The notes under the pieces: model-generated
The model's input: only the letters and a program-made list of their open reading frames with translations
Told to the model about the DNA's origin: nothing
Database searches by the model: none
Position numbers and translations under genes: made by a program
Source of the DNA: Saccharomonospora marina XMU15
GTDB lineage: Bacteria; Actinomycetota; Actinomycetes; Mycobacteriales; Pseudonocardiaceae
Reading direction: 5' to 3'
Assembly: GCF_000244955.1 (NCBI RefSeq)
Contig: NZ_CM001439.1
Coordinates: 3,952,643-4,016,642 of the forward strand
Length of the DNA stretch: 64,000 nt
Shown: positions 12,101 to 21,343 of the stretch, piece by piece
Layout of the letters: every line of letters starts with the position of its first letter
Numbering within the stretch: position 1 is the first letter of the stretch

Positions 12101-13725
12101 TCCTCACGGATCGCATCCAGCGGCGGGTTCGTGACCTGCGCGAACCCCTGCTTGAAGTAGTCGTAGAGCGACCGTGAGCGTTTGGACAGCACCGAAGGCG
12201 GTATGTCCGACCCCATCGAGCCCACCGGCTCGGCACCTTTGGCCGCCATCGGAGCGAGCAGCACCTTCAGCTCCTCCTCGGTGTAGCCGAAGGCGAGCTG
12301 GCGGCGCAGCACGGAGGCGTGCGACTGCGTGATGTGGTCGCGGTCGCGCAACTCCGACAGCGAGAGCAGCCCGGCGTGCAGCCACTCCTCGTACGGCGCC
12401 TCCGCCGCGAGCCGCGACTTGATCTCGTCGTCGTTGACGATGCGGCCCGCGTCGGTGTCGACGAGGAACATCCGCCCCGGCTTCAGCCTGCCCTTGGCGA
12501 TGACCTGCGACGGCGGCAGGTCGAGCACACCCGCCTCGCTGGCCAGCACCACCCGGTCGTCGGCGGTCTGCCACCAGCGGGCGGGCCGCAGCCCGTTGCG
12601 GTCCAGCACGGCGCCGACCAGGGTGCCGTCGCTGAAAGCCACGCCGGCGGGGCCGTCCCACGGTTCCATCAGGCTGGCGTGGAACCGGTAGAACGCCCTG
12701 CGCTCGGCGTCCATCGTGGCGTGGTTCTCCCACGCCTCCGGAATCATCATCAGCACCGCGTGCGGCAGTGAACGGCCGCCGAGGTGCAGCAGTTCCAGCA
12801 CCTCGTCGAAGGAGCCGGAGTCGGAGCCCTCCTGCGAGCAGATCGGGAAGAGCCTGCTGAGGTCTCCGGGAATCAGGTCGGACTCGAGCAGCGCTTCCCT
12901 TGCCCGCATCCGGTTGCGGTTGCCCCTGATGGTGTTGATCTCGCCGTTGTGGGCCACGTAGCGGTAGGGGTGCGCCAGCGGCCACGAAGGGAACGTGTTG
13001 GTGGAGAACCTGCTGTGCACCAGCGCGATGGCGCTGCTGAGCCGCTCGTCGCGCAGGTCGGGGAAGAATTTCGGCAGCTGCACGGGCGTCAGCATGCCCT
13101 TGTAGACCAGCGTGCGTGCCGAAAGCGATGGGAAGTAGGCGCCGCAGCCCGCCGCCTGACTCTCGTGCTCCGCGCGCTTGCGTAGCGGGTACACGAGCCG
13201 GTCCAGCTCCAGCCCGCTCGGCAGCTCGCCGTCGGCGTCGGCTGTTCCTGCGACGAACAGCATCGCGAAGTGCGGCATCACCGAACGCGCCGTCGGGCCG
13301 AGGTCGGCGGTGTCCGCGTCGACCGGCACCTCACGCCAGCCCAGCACGCGGAGGTTCTCCTCCGATGCGATGCGTTCCACCAGGCCGACCGCCTTGCTGC
13401 GCTGCTCGGCGTCGGTTGGCAGGAATACCAGGCCAGCGGCGTAGTGGTGCGAGCCGAACGCGTCCGGTGACGGCAGGTCGATCCCGGACTCCGCACGAAG
13501 GAACTCGTGCGGCAGCTGCAGCAGGATGCCCGCCCCGTCGCCGCTGGTGGGCTCGGCGCCGGAAGCGCCACGGTGGTCGAGATTCGTCAGCGCCGTCAGC
13601 GCGTCGGTGACGATGTTGTGAGAGCGTACCCCTCGGACGTGGGCGACCATGGCCACACCGCAGGAATCCTGTTCCGTGACAGGGTCGTAAAGCCCCTGCC
13701 GAGCCGGAATCGCGGAGAAGATCAA
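9154..13725 (-). CDS. gltB: glutamate synthase (NADPH) large subunit
   Basis: 1523 aa, the normal size. Start chosen at TTG 13725 because it is preceded five bases upstream by a perfect AGGAGG and gives [15 protein letters not shown], matching family N-termini; the open frame runs further upstream without similarity. Cys22 ([11 protein letters not shown]) would be the nucleophile exposed after propeptide removal in the class II glutaminase domain (about 22-420). The central domain follows, then the FMN/3Fe-4S synthase domain ([39 protein letters not shown]) and the C-terminal beta-helix with GxxxG repeats. It makes two glutamates from glutamine and 2-oxoglutarate with GltD. Confidence 0.96.
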   Translation of the reverse strand: MIFSAIPARQGLYDPVTEQDSCGVAMVAHVRGVRSHNIVTDALTALTNLDHRGASGAEPTSGDGAGILLQLPHEFLRAESGIDLPSPDAFGSHHYAAGLVFLPTDAEQRSKAVGLVERIASEENLRVLGWREVPVDADTADLGPTARSVMPHFAMLFVAGTADADGELPSGLELDRLVYPLRKRAEHESQAAGCGAYFPSLSARTLVYKGMLTPVQLPKFFPDLRDERLSSAIALVHSRFSTNTFPSWPLAHPYRYVAHNGEINTIRGNRNRMRAREALLESDLIPGDLSRLFPICSQEGSDSGSFDEVLELLHLGGRSLPHAVLMMIPEAWENHATMDAERRAFYRFHASLMEPWDGPAGVAFSDGTLVGAVLDRNGLRPARWWQTADDRVVLASEAGVLDLPPSQVIAKGRLKPGRMFLVDTDAGRIVNDDEIKSRLAAEAPYEEWLHAGLLSLSELRDRDHITQSHASVLRRQLAFGYTEEELKVLLAPMAAKGAEPVGSMGSDIPPSVLSKRSRSLYDYFKQGFAQVTNPPLDAIREELVTSMSRIMGPEQNLLQPGPASCRHIQLPSPVIDNDELAKLIHINDDGDLPGFACTVLSGLYEVDGGGPALADAIERVRREASEAIAAGARTLVLSDRDSDHRMAPIPSLLLVSAVHHHLVRTKERLRVALVVETGDAREVHHIALLLGYGAAAVNPYLAFETIEDMVAQGAITGVESARAVRNYVDALVKGVLKIMSKMGISTVGAYTAAQVFESLGLSQELLDEYFTGTVSKLGGVGLDVLAEEVAMRHRRAYPDNPTERVHRGLESGGEYAYRREGELHLFTPETVFLLQHASKSRRDEAYRAYVDEVNRLNREGGVLRGLFSLRTGERPPVPIDEVEPIESIMRRFNTGGMSYGALSMEAHQTLAIAMNSIGGKSNCGEGGEDPERLYDPQRRSAVKQVASGRFGVTSEYLVNAEDIQIKMAQGAKPGEGGQLPPNKVYPWIARTRHSTPGVGLISPPPHHDIYSIEDLAQLIHDLKNANERARVQVKLVSTLGVGTVAAGVSKAHADVVLISGHDGGTGASPLNSLKHAGTPWEIGLAETQQTLLLNGLRDRITVQADGGFKTGRDVVVAALLGAEEYGFATAPLVVAGCVMMRVCHLDTCPVGVATQNPDLRKRYTGQAEHVVNFFRFVAQEVREYLAQLGFRSLEEAIGRADMLDVDRAVEHWKAQGLDLAPIFRMPSHTPYGGARRKTREQDHGLEHALDRTLIQLAEAALEDAHPVRLELPVRNVNRTVGTLLGSEITRRYGGAGLPDDTIRVLLTGSAGQSLGAFLPPGVTLELVGDANDYVGKGLSGGRIVVRPHPDSPFDAEGQVIAGNTIAYGATSGELFVRGQVGERFGVRNSGALLVAEGVGDHAFEYMTGGRAVVLGKTGRNLAAGMSGGIGYVLDLDKRQVNEAMVDLLAPEADDLAWLQQIVRRHYELTRSAVAASLLGDWPRRGAAFTKVMPKDYQRVLRAANAAKAEGRNIDEAIMEAARG

Positions 13726-13730
13726 TGGGA

Positions 13731-13736
13731 CCTCCT
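13731..13736 (-). promoter_or_regulatory. ribosome-binding site fixing the gltB TTG start
   Basis: On the minus strand the sequence is AGGAGG followed by five bases and TTG at 13725. This is the only strong Shine-Dalgarno sequence near the start of the GltB homology and decides for the TTG codon. Confidence 0.8.
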
Positions 13737-13974
13737 GCGTCGTCTTCGTGCTCGGTTTGTGCTGCGCACGGGACGACGATGGCCCGCTCATTAGCGCGAC
13801 CTTAACATCTGGGAAACGTGGGAGCACCGGTTCGAAGTGCACATTCCGCCCACGCGACCGTAACGATCTGGCTGCGGAGAACGGCGATGTTCTTGATGTC
13901 TTGGGCGCGTTGCCCGACTGGCGCACGGACTGTGCACTACCGGTGATTTGTCCTATGGAGTCTACCCGAATTTC

Positions 13975-14125
13975 GCGGCCTGGTAGCGTCCTCCGACGCG
14001 AGCGGGAGCGAAGTCCGGTGTGAATCCGGCGCTGTGCCGCAACTGTGATGGGACCCGTTGTGCCGGTACGAACACGTGCCGTGACAGCGGGGCCCAGAGC
14101 CAGGTCGCCTGCCGCTCGCGCTGAC
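13975..14125 (+). promoter_or_regulatory. cobalamin (adenosylcobalamin) riboswitch
   Basis: The stretch contains the conserved cobalamin-riboswitch landmarks in order: GGGAGCGAAGTCCGGTGTGA at about 14004, AATCCGGCGCTGTGCCGCAA, then CTGTGATGGG, and the B12 box AGCCAGGTCGCCTGCC at 14098-14113. It lies 90 bases upstream of a three-gene ABC importer of the BtuF/BtuC/BtuD type, on the same strand. By family knowledge, ligand binding would switch off expression of the transporter when B12 is sufficient. The boundaries are approximate. Confidence 0.92.
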
Positions 14126-14214
14126 GCCACCCGCCTCCGGCGCAGGGGTGCGGCGTCCGCGATCGCAGCCCGCGGTCCCGGCGCGGCCCGCGCCGGCCGA
14201 CCAGTCGAGGTTTC

Positions 14215-15162
14215 ATGTTGCCTTCCAGCAGGCGCCTGTGGGCGCTGTTGCCACTGTTACCGCTGTTGCTGTTGTTCGCCCTCGCCGGCTGCGCCGAGCG
14301 AAAGGAGCCCGCATCGGCCTCGGCAGGCGGTGGGGGCGGCTTCCCGGTCACCCTCCGTCCCGCGGGTGCGCCCGAGGTCACCCTCGAAGCGGCGCCCGAG
14401 CGCATCGTCTCGCTGTCGCCTTCCACGACCGAGACGCTGTACGCCGTCGGCGCGGGCGAGCAGGTGGTCGCGGTCGACGACCAGTCCACCTATCCCGAGC
14501 AGGCGCCGCGCACGTCGCTTTCCGGGCTCAACATCGACCCGGAGGCGATCGCCTCCCACAACCCCGACCTGGTCGTCGTCGAGTCCGACCTGGAGAACAA
14601 GCTTTCGAAGGCGCTGGCGAAGACCGGCACCAAGACGCTCGTGCTGCCCGCACCCGCGACGCTGCGCGACGCCTACACGCAGTTCGAACTCGTCGGCAAG
14701 GCCACCGGTCACGCTAAGGAAGGGGCGGAACTCGCGCGCCGTACCGAGGCCGAGATCAGCAAGCTCGTGGCCGACACACCGAAAACCGAGCTGAGCTACT
14801 ACCACGAGCTGGATCCCAGCTTCTACAGCGTCACCTCGGCCACCTTCATCGGCGGGGTCTACGACCTGTTCGGGCTGCGCAACATCGCCGACCAGGACGA
14901 CCCCAACGCGCTCGGTGGCTACCCGCAGCTTTCGGCCGAGCACATTCTCCGTTCCGACCCGGACCTGATCTTCCTCGCCGACACCAACTGCTGCGGGCAG
15001 AGCGCCGACACGGTCGCCGAGCGCCCCGGCTGGGACACGCTGACCGCCGTCAGACAGGGCCGCGTGGTCGCGGTGCCCGACGACATCGCCTCGCGCTGGG
15101 GTCCCCGGCTCGTCGACTTCGTCCGCACCGTGTCGTCCACCGTGCGCGACGCCGGCCGGTAG
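14215..15162 (+). CDS. btuF: B12-type ABC transporter substrate-binding lipoprotein
   Basis: 315 aa. A lipoprotein signal peptide ends in the lipobox LAGC (Cys about residue 26). The rest is a class III periplasmic-binding fold (Fe/B12 type): [20 protein letters not shown] opens the first lobe, and the second lobe includes [16 protein letters not shown] and [17 protein letters not shown]. The cobalamin riboswitch directly upstream argues for B12 or a cobinamide precursor as ligand, although the same fold binds siderophores. First gene of a compact operon with the permease and ATPase. Confidence 0.85.
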   Translation: MLPSSRRLWALLPLLPLLLLFALAGCAERKEPASASAGGGGGFPVTLRPAGAPEVTLEAAPERIVSLSPSTTETLYAVGAGEQVVAVDDQSTYPEQAPRTSLSGLNIDPEAIASHNPDLVVVESDLENKLSKALAKTGTKTLVLPAPATLRDAYTQFELVGKATGHAKEGAELARRTEAEISKLVADTPKTELSYYHELDPSFYSVTSATFIGGVYDLFGLRNIADQDDPNALGGYPQLSAEHILRSDPDLIFLADTNCCGQSADTVAERPGWDTLTAVRQGRVVAVPDDIASRWGPRLVDFVRTVSSTVRDAGR

Positions 15163-15164
15163 CC

Positions 15165-16211
15165 GTGCTCAAAGCCCGCTCCCGCCCGGCCACGACGAGG
15201 TTGCGGCCACGGACTGTGCTGCTCGCGCTGCTCGCGCTGCTGGTCACCGTGGTGTTCGCCGTCGTGGTCGGGGCGGGTGAGCTCGGCTGGCAACGCGTCC
15301 TCGCCGAGATCGCCGCCCAGGTCAGCGGCGGCGTGTCCCCGCTGTCGGAACGCGAGGCCGCGATCGTGTGGCAGCTGCGGGTGCCGAGGGTGCTGCTCGC
15401 GGGCCTCGTCGGCGCGGCACTGGCCGGTGCGGGCGCGGCGTTCCAGGGCGTGTTCCGAAACCCGCTCGCCGACCCGTACCTGCTCGGCGCGGCGGCGGGC
15501 GCCGGGATGGCCGCGACGGTGGTCATGGTGTTCGCCCCGGCCGTCACCGGCTGGCTGATCGGACCGCTGCCGCTCGCCGCTTTCGCGGGCGCGCTCGCAG
15601 GTGTGGGGCTCAGCTGGGCGGTCGGCCGTTCGGCCGGCGGTTCCGGCACGGCGACGCTGCTGCTGGCGGGCGTGGCCGTGACGGCGTTCCTGACCGCCGT
15701 CCAGACTTTCGTCCAGCAGCTCAACACCGACACGATCAAGCAGGTCTACACGTGGACGATGGGCGGGCTCAACGTCAGCAGCTGGCGCGATCTGCTGTTG
15801 GCGCTGCCCTACGTCGTGCTGGCGGCCGCCGTGCTGCTGGCCTGCGCCCGGCTGCTGGACGTGCTGGCTCTCGGCGACGCGGAAGCGGCGTCGCTGGGCC
15901 TCCGGCCCGGCCGCGTGCGGCTGCTGCTGCTCGCGGCGGCGTCGCTGGCCACCGCGGCCGCGGTGGCGGTCAGCGGGCTGATCGGGTTCGTCGGGATCGT
16001 CGTACCGCACATCGTGCGGCTGCTGGCCGGATCGAGCTACCGGGTCATCGTGCCGCTGGCACTGATCGGTGGTGCGGTGTTCCTGATCCTCGCCGACCAC
16101 GTGGCGCGCACGGTGCTGCCGGGAGAGTTGCCGCTGGGTGTGGTGACCGCGTTCGCGGGCGCGCCGTTCTTCGCGATCGTGCTGCGCACCTCGAGGGGAC
16201 GGCTGTCGTGA
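15165..16211 (+). CDS. btuC: B12-type ABC transporter permease (FecCD family)
   Basis: 348 aa from GTG 15165, two bases after the binding-protein stop. It is almost wholly hydrophobic with about ten membrane segments. Family motifs include WQLRVPRVLLAGLVGAALA, GAAFQGVFRNPLADPYLLG, GLIGFVGIVVPHIVRLLAG and the C-terminal LPLGVVTAFAGAPFFAIVL. As a homodimer it would form the channel. The cobalamin riboswitch makes B12 the best substrate guess. Confidence 0.87.
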   Translation: MLKARSRPATTRLRPRTVLLALLALLVTVVFAVVVGAGELGWQRVLAEIAAQVSGGVSPLSEREAAIVWQLRVPRVLLAGLVGAALAGAGAAFQGVFRNPLADPYLLGAAAGAGMAATVVMVFAPAVTGWLIGPLPLAAFAGALAGVGLSWAVGRSAGGSGTATLLLAGVAVTAFLTAVQTFVQQLNTDTIKQVYTWTMGGLNVSSWRDLLLALPYVVLAAAVLLACARLLDVLALGDAEAASLGLRPGRVRLLLLAAASLATAAAVAVSGLIGFVGIVVPHIVRLLAGSSYRVIVPLALIGGAVFLILADHVARTVLPGELPLGVVTAFAGAPFFAIVLRTSRGRLS

Positions 16212-16999
16212 CCGCGGTGTGGCTGCGCGGGGTGTCCGCGGGCTACGGGGCCGATCCGGTGGTGCGCGAGGTGTCGGCGGAGATCGAGCCGGGTGGCTGG
16301 CTGGCGATCGTGGGCCCCAACGGGGCGGGCAAGTCCACCCTGCTGAAGGCCATCGCCGGGCTGGTGCGGCACGGCGGTGAGATCACGCTGCACGGCACGG
16401 CGAGTGATGCGCTGACCCGGCGCAGGCGAGCGAGGCTGCTCGGCTACGCCCCGCAGAACCCGATCCTGCCGGACGGCCTCACCGTCACCGACTACGTGCT
16501 GCTGGGCCGCACGCCGCATCTGGGGCCGCTGGCCAAGGAGGGCGCGACCGATCTGGCCATCGTCGAGGAGTCGCTGGCGAGGCTGGACCTGCGTCGGCTG
16601 GCCAGGCGCAGGCTGCGCACGCTGTCCGGTGGCGAGCGGCAGCGCGCCGTGCTGGCCAGGGTTTTGGCGCAGCGCACCAGCCTGCTGCTGCTTGACGAGC
16701 CAACGTCCGGGTTGGACATCGGGCACGCTCAGGTACTGCTGGACCGGCTCGACCGGCTGCGCCGCGAGGACGGCACCACCGTGGTCACCACGCTGCACGA
16801 CCTGACCTTCGCCGCGCAGTACGCCGACCGGCTGCTGTTGCTGGACTCCGGCGGGGTTGCCGCGCAGGGCCCGCCCGCCGAGGTGCTGACACCACAGGTG
16901 CTGCGGCGGCACTACCGCGCGACCGTGGAAGTGCTGACCACCACCGGCGGCCATCCTGTCGTCGCCCCCGTACGCGGCGGCGAGGCCGCGGAGCAGTAG
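16208..16999 (+). CDS. btuD: B12-type ABC transporter ATP-binding protein
   Basis: 263 aa from GTG 16208; the start overlaps the permease stop by four bases (GTGA), so translation is coupled. Walker A GPNGAGKS at 36-43, Q-loop in YAPQNP near 82, signature LSGGERQ at 139-145, Walker B LLLDEP ending at Glu164, H-loop His197 in TTLHD. A complete ABC ATPase of the FepC/BtuD type energising the preceding permease. Confidence 0.9.
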   Translation: MTAVWLRGVSAGYGADPVVREVSAEIEPGGWLAIVGPNGAGKSTLLKAIAGLVRHGGEITLHGTASDALTRRRRARLLGYAPQNPILPDGLTVTDYVLLGRTPHLGPLAKEGATDLAIVEESLARLDLRRLARRRLRTLSGGERQRAVLARVLAQRTSLLLLDEPTSGLDIGHAQVLLDRLDRLRREDGTTVVTTLHDLTFAAQYADRLLLLDSGGVAAQGPPAEVLTPQVLRRHYRATVEVLTTTGGHPVVAPVRGGEAAEQ

Positions 17000-17504
17000 G
17001 TGCGCCATTCATGACCCTCGCCCGCGACGGCACCGGAAGCGCGCCCCCGCCACGCTCCAGGGCGCGCGACGCGAACCTTGTGAGCCGACCTGACGGGTTG
17101 CAGTCGAGGCCGAGGCCGCTGTCCGCGGCCGCATGGCCCGGCCTCTGACGAAGCGTGCTGTTGCTGGTGAGATGCCGGCGTCATTTCCATCCATGACCTG
17201 GCTTCCTCCGTAGTGGACGGTCAAGTGCGACAGTTGGCGTCCACGTGGGCTGGGGCCAGGCAGGGCGCGGTGCGCGTCGCCTCCGGCAAGAACCGTTCGG
17301 GTCGGGGTTGTGGTACCCGAGCGGGCCTTGCTGATCGCTGCCGCAATGCCAGGAGGAAGCGTCAACGGCGGACCACGCGCAGGCAGCAGGATGACCGGGT
17401 TCGGACCGAATGGCGAGCGCCGGCGTGCGCTCTCCCCCGATGACACCGGGACCGCAACGAAGACCGCGTTGGCTTGCCGCACGCTGCGGCGCGCCCTGGA
17501 CGTC
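17000..17504. other. intergenic stretch at the left edge of the Rhs locus
   Basis: About 500 bases between the B12 operon and the first Rhs fragment. Several short open frames exist on both strands, but none has a ribosome-binding site or a recognisable protein family. No tRNA gene, clear terminator or integrase remnant is visible. It marks the boundary between conserved chromosome and the accessory locus. Confidence 0.5.
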
Positions 17505-17950
17505 GGCGGCACCACGGCGAGTTACACCTACGACCGTAGCCGGCTGAATTCGGTCACCACGGGCGGGGCGACGGCCTCCTAAATCTACGATCCGCTGGAC
17601 CGCACCACCTCGAAAACCAGCGGTGGGGACACGACCGACTTCGCCTACCTGGGCCTGACGGACAAGGTCGTCACCGAAGAAATCTCTGGGCAGGTTCAGC
17701 GGTCGTATGCCTACGACGCCTGGGGCGGGCGGCTGTCGCAGCTGAAGCATGACACCGACGGCACCGGCCCCGAGGTCGACGAACAGTCCTTCTACGGGCA
17801 CAATCCGCACACCGATGTCGAAACGCTGACCACCGAGACCGGTGACACGCGGGCCACCTACGCTACACCTTCGCGGGTGGCAACCCCATCAGCCGGATCG
17901 AGATCGACGGGCATATCAGTTGCACCGGACCCGACGGCATCGACTGCGGC
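17505..17950 (+). pseudogene. Rhs core fragment with internal deletions (tip unit 1)
   Basis: The translated pieces match the C-terminal part of the full-length Rhs gene on the minus strand at 36351-44498: TASYTYDRSRLNSVTTGG, then IYDPLDRTTSKTSGGDTTDF, then QVQRSYAYDAWGGRLSQLKH. A stop (TAA at about 17580) replaces a missing section. A second deletion near 17860 joins GDTRATY directly to the YTFAGGN segment and changes frame, removing about 80 residues that are present in the copies at 20400 and 24050. It ends at the core-end motif GGNPISRIEIDGH. It has no start codon of its own and cannot encode a whole Rhs protein. Confidence 0.8.
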
Positions 17951-18694
17951 ATGCAGGACCGCGCGAGCTGGAGCAACTTCTACGGCGACAGTGGCGAGCC
18001 GAGTGGTTCCTCGACACGCACCGCAGCGGCGGGTACTGCGTCTTCGTCGTACGAAGGGTGCATGCGCAAGTACGGCGCTTGCGCAGTCGACCACGACATC
18101 GAACTGAGCGTCGCTGAACTGGGTCACGGCGCGTTGGACGTGGCTGGCCAAGTCCCCGGATTCGGTGAGCTCTTCGACGGCGCCAACTGTGCCTGGTACG
18201 GAGCCGAAGGCGACAACCTCAACGCCGCTGCGTCCTGCGCCGCCATGATCCCCACCCTCGGAAACCTCACCACACTCGGCAAACACCTCGGCAAAGCCGC
18301 AGGTAAGATAGAAAACGCCACAAACGCCGGAGTCAAGGCATCGCCCAACGGGGGCTTCAAGGTTGGTGTTGGTGCAGAGGAGATCGGCGAGATCAACGCG
18401 CGGTTCGGTGGCTCGACATTGATGCATGGGTCCCCGGCCAACACGATAGTGAACGCTAGCCGCTACGGAAGCTTCTGGGAAAAGTCTGCGGTAGTAATTC
18501 GGGACATTGCTGGCGGACACATGTATGACAATGGAAACAAGCGCACAGCCCAGGCAGTAATCGAGCAACTGATGGAGCGAAACGGAGTGGTTAGCGGCCC
18601 GACGTCTGCCGATTTGCGGAGAGTCATCGACCAGGTGGGCAAGGGTCAACTGTACGGTGTGGCCGACATTGCGTCTGCACTGAGGGGGTACTGA
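17951..18694 (+). CDS. orphan Rhs toxin tip with Doc/Fic-like motif
   Basis: 247 aa from ATG 17951; the same frame is open back to the core-end motif at about 17864, so this is a displaced C-terminal tip and independent translation is uncertain. Residues 1-115 are a pretoxin segment nearly identical to the one in the full-length Rhs protein (SWSNFYGDSGEPSGSS, SYEGCMRKYGACAVDHDIEL, LGNLTTLGKHLGKA). After LGKA the sequences diverge. The new tip carries HMYDNGNKRT at 190-199, a fit to the Fic/Doc active-site pattern HxFx(D/N)GNxR; Doc toxins have the GNKRT variant. Doc phosphorylates and Fic AMPylates target proteins. No beta-hairpin flap or lid motif was assigned, so the activity is inferred. 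The stop overlaps the next start (ATG within TGATG). Confidence 0.7.
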   Translation: MQDRASWSNFYGDSGEPSGSSTRTAAAGTASSSYEGCMRKYGACAVDHDIELSVAELGHGALDVAGQVPGFGELFDGANCAWYGAEGDNLNAAASCAAMIPTLGNLTTLGKHLGKAAGKIENATNAGVKASPNGGFKVGVGAEEIGEINARFGGSTLMHGSPANTIVNASRYGSFWEKSAVVIRDIAGGHMYDNGNKRTAQAVIEQLMERNGVVSGPTSADLRRVIDQVGKGQLYGVADIASALRGY

Positions 18695-18957
18695 TGAAGT
18701 TGAGAAATGTCGAAGACATGATGGAGCGGCTGGGCCGTTCGGGCGTGACGGTCATCGTGAAGGTCGACCACGAGAGAGCATCCGACGGTGATGAACCCTG
18801 GACGGTGGTGTTGTCTGGTCCGGGGGTTGGAGATCAGGGCTTCATTCGGGCAGAGGGTGTGAGCCTCGTCGGCTGCCTGGATCAGGTCTTCCAGCGCCTG
18901 CGGGCGCGTGGCGACCAGTGGAGCTGGTTGGCGGATATCGACGTTAATCGGAATTGA
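18694..18957 (+). CDS. putative immunity protein for the Doc/Fic-like tip
   Basis: 87 aa, ATG overlapping the toxin stop by one base, the position occupied by immunity genes throughout this locus. Acidic soluble protein with VEDMMERLGRSGVTVIVKVD and SWLADIDVNRN; no family recognised. It shows no Phd-type N-terminal DNA-binding domain, so it is not an obvious Doc antitoxin homologue. Function assigned from position only. Confidence 0.6.
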   Translation: MKLRNVEDMMERLGRSGVTVIVKVDHERASDGDEPWTVVLSGPGVGDQGFIRAEGVSLVGCLDQVFQRLRARGDQWSWLADIDVNRN

Positions 18958-19065
18958 GCTCTTTTCGTGCGCCCAGCAGAACGGGAGGTTGACCGTGTAG
19001 GAGGTTGATGTTCGTTCGCCAGCTCGTCGTCGCTTGCCGGTGTGGGTCCGGTCCGGGTAGCTGTC

Positions 19066-19278
19066 GATCTCGATCCGGTCGTCCTGATCCAGATACCGCG
19101 AGCTGATCGGCTTCTCGATGAAGGTCACCCGGCCAGCGTCGACGAACCACACCGACCCGCAGCTCAGCGACACACCCACCTGCCTGGCGGCCGCCGAGCC
19201 CGACGTCCCTGTCCTGATCAACTCAAAGTGGCGACGCTTGACCTCCGTAGGCATCTTGTTCGGCGCGTATCTCGGCAT
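19066..19278 (-). pseudogene. IS30-family transposase N-terminal fragment
   Basis: From ATG 19278 the minus strand encodes about 71 residues typical of actinobacterial IS30 transposase starts: MPRYAPNKMPTEVKRRHFEL, then AARQVGVSLSCGSVWFVDAG and SSRYLDQDDRIEI. Similarity then stops and the frame runs into unrelated sequence; the DDE catalytic domain is absent. A 24-codon IS30-like C-terminus is found separately at 28914-28985. No inverted repeats were found around this piece. Confidence 0.7.
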
Positions 19279-19311
19279 GCGAACCCCCATCTGTCAGGAT
19301 TCGCAACGACC

Positions 19312-19530
19312 ACTGGAAACCGCCCGACCTCGAAGAGCCAGGACTTCCAAGCGATCGCACTCCCGGGCGGCGGCTACCGGCTGCAGTTCTTCTCGCCTGC
19401 GGACAATCCAGGCTACGGCAAGCTCTACGTCCAAGAGATCGATCGCACCGGGGAGGTGCTTCGCGAGCACCGGAATACGATGGGTCTCGATGGCCAACTC
19501 GGGACCGAGTGGGTGCGTGGTGGACCGTAA
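19312..19530 (+). pseudogene. C-terminal fragment of an unidentified Rhs toxin tip (copy A)
   Basis: The frame ending at TAA 19528-19530 reads SQDFQAIALPGGGYRLQFFS, then GYGKLYVQEIDRTGEVLREH and LGTEWVRGGP. The same C-terminus occurs at 30207-30297 and 34830-34924, each followed by the same immunity-like gene, so it is the end of a toxin whose beginning is missing in all three. Here about 70 residues survive, the longest version. The join to upstream IS30 sequence lies near 19310. I cannot assign the toxin family. Confidence 0.65.
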
Positions 19531-19923
19531 GCTCTCCGAGGCGCTGCGGCGCGCGCTGGAAGGTGACGCGAACGCCCTCGTCGACATCTCGACAGCTGAT
19601 CACCTCTCGGTACGAGAAGCCGCGAGATCGATCGGAGCACCGTTGATTGTCACGCGAGTCGCCGCAGTCAGCATCCTGCGGGGTCTGATCGACGGCCGAT
19701 TCTCACCCGCGGCTGCCCAGGCTTGGGCGTCATTCGTGCGGCGCGGTTTCGTTGAAGGCACCGGGGCGGTCCGATCCGGCCAATTGATATCGAGTTCGAG
19801 GACGCCTGGGAGGATGCGATCTCTGCCGCTGTCTCAAGGCTGGACGAGATTGGCGACATGATCGACGGTGAAGTCACCACCGGTGAAGCGCTCGACCTGC
19901 TGCAGCTCCTCGGGGAACCATGA
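19520..19923 (+). pseudogene. frameshifted immunity-like gene (cassette copy A)
   Basis: Starts at GTG 19520, overlapping the tip stop (toxin GGP-stop read in a different frame of GTGGACCGTAA). It matches the intact copy at 34914-35318 almost base for base, but near 19760 has one G fewer (GGCACCGGGGCGG against GGCACCGGGGGCGG). The frame is lost about 80 codons in and exits to LISSSRTPGRMRSLPLSQGW before stopping. The original stop would be TGA at 19921-19923. Confidence 0.8.
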
Positions 19924-20075
19924 ACCGAGTCGTCTCCACCATCGTCGACTTTGATCGGGAATGTCCGCGATCTTCGTGCGTGGTGGGTCACCTTGCTAAC
20001 GGCGTGAAGTTCGACCGCTTCGCGAACGAGATACTCGAGGAGGCGAAGGTCCTGGCTAACGCGATGGGTCTATGA
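19920..20075 (+). pseudogene. third cassette gene, truncated at Rhs junction (copy A)
   Basis: ATG 19920 overlaps the stop of the immunity-like gene as ATGA. 51 codons read MNRVVSTIVDFDRECPRSSC and end LEEAKVLANAMGL, where a Rhs core fragment (VYDGFDRV) begins. The fusion uses the short shared sequence GCGxTGGGTCTATGAC. The same ORF occurs at 35315 with the same breakpoint and decayed at 32637. No family recognised; it may be a second immunity component whose C-terminus was lost. Confidence 0.5.
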
Positions 20076-21343
20076 CGGGTTCGACCGGGTCGCCACGCAT
20101 CACAAGCGCACCGATGCGGGCGGCATCGAGACGAGCACCTACACCTACGATCCGCTGGACCGGACGGGGTCGAAGACCAGCGGGACTGAGACGACCGACT
20201 TCGCCTACCTCGGCCTGACCGACAAGGTTATCACCGAAGAAATTTCTGGGCAGGTTCAGCGTTCGTATGCCTACGACGCCTGGGGCGGGCGGCTGTCGCA
20301 GTTGAAGCATGACACCGACGGCACCGGCCCGGAAACCGATGAGCGGTCGTTCTACGGCTTCAACCCGCACACCGATGTCGAAACGTTGACCAAGCCCAAC
20401 GGTGACACGCGGGCCACCTACGGCTACACCGCCTACGGCAAGGACGACGAGGAAGCGTTCACCGGGATCGATAAGCCGGATGCGCAGAACCCGGGCCGGG
20501 AGCCCTACAACGTCTACCGGTTCAACGGCAAACGCTGGGACCCCCACTCCGGTAGCTACGACATGGGGTTTCGGGACTACAACCCCGGCCTGAACCGCTT
20601 CCTCACCCGCGACACCTACACCAGCGCCCTGGCCGACCTCAACCTGGCCACCGACCCCTACACCGGCAACCGCTACGCCTTCGCGGGCGGCAACCCCATC
20701 ACCCGCATCGAAATCGACGGGCATATCAGCTGCACCGCACCCGACGGCATCGACTGCGGCATGCAGGACCGCACCAGCTGGAGCAACTTCTACGGGGATG
20801 CCGGCAGCTCAGAAACTGCGATGCCTGTGCAAGCGGAACGAGTCCACGCCGATGATAGCGATATTTTTGCGGACATGGCCGACGCTCTGTCGGATGCGTT
20901 TAGTTTCCCCGACTACGATGACTATGATGACTTCATCGCAGGTGTGGCTCGGGATGCGGGTATCGATGCGAGGCTGCTACGAGGGATCGTCCAACGCGAG
21001 AGTCATCTTCGAGGGTTCTGGTTCAATGGACTTGAGAATGAACTGTACGTGCTAGACTCCTTCGGCCTGTACTCGAAGGCCACCATCGGTATGACACAGA
21101 TCAACGAGGAAGTGTTTGATCAGACTATCCAAAAGCATCCTGAAGTATTTCGCGGTGTTGATGATTGGGGTGAACTTCTCGGTAATGACAAGCTCTCGAT
21201 AATGGTCACCGCATACCATCTCAGTGACTTGCAGAGAGAGCTACCATTGGGTGGTGGTAGGACGACGTATGGTGACCATACAAGAGAGGAACTCTTGGCA
21301 TATGGCTACAATGCTGGAGTAGACAACATGAAAGATGTAGTTA

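Noticed and set aside
17000-17504. An integrase, tRNA or attachment site marking the Rhs locus as an integrated island.
   Set aside because: Neither edge (17.0-17.5 kb, 44.5-44.9 kb) shows a tRNA gene, integrase or flanking direct repeat; the locus looks like growth around a resident Rhs gene.
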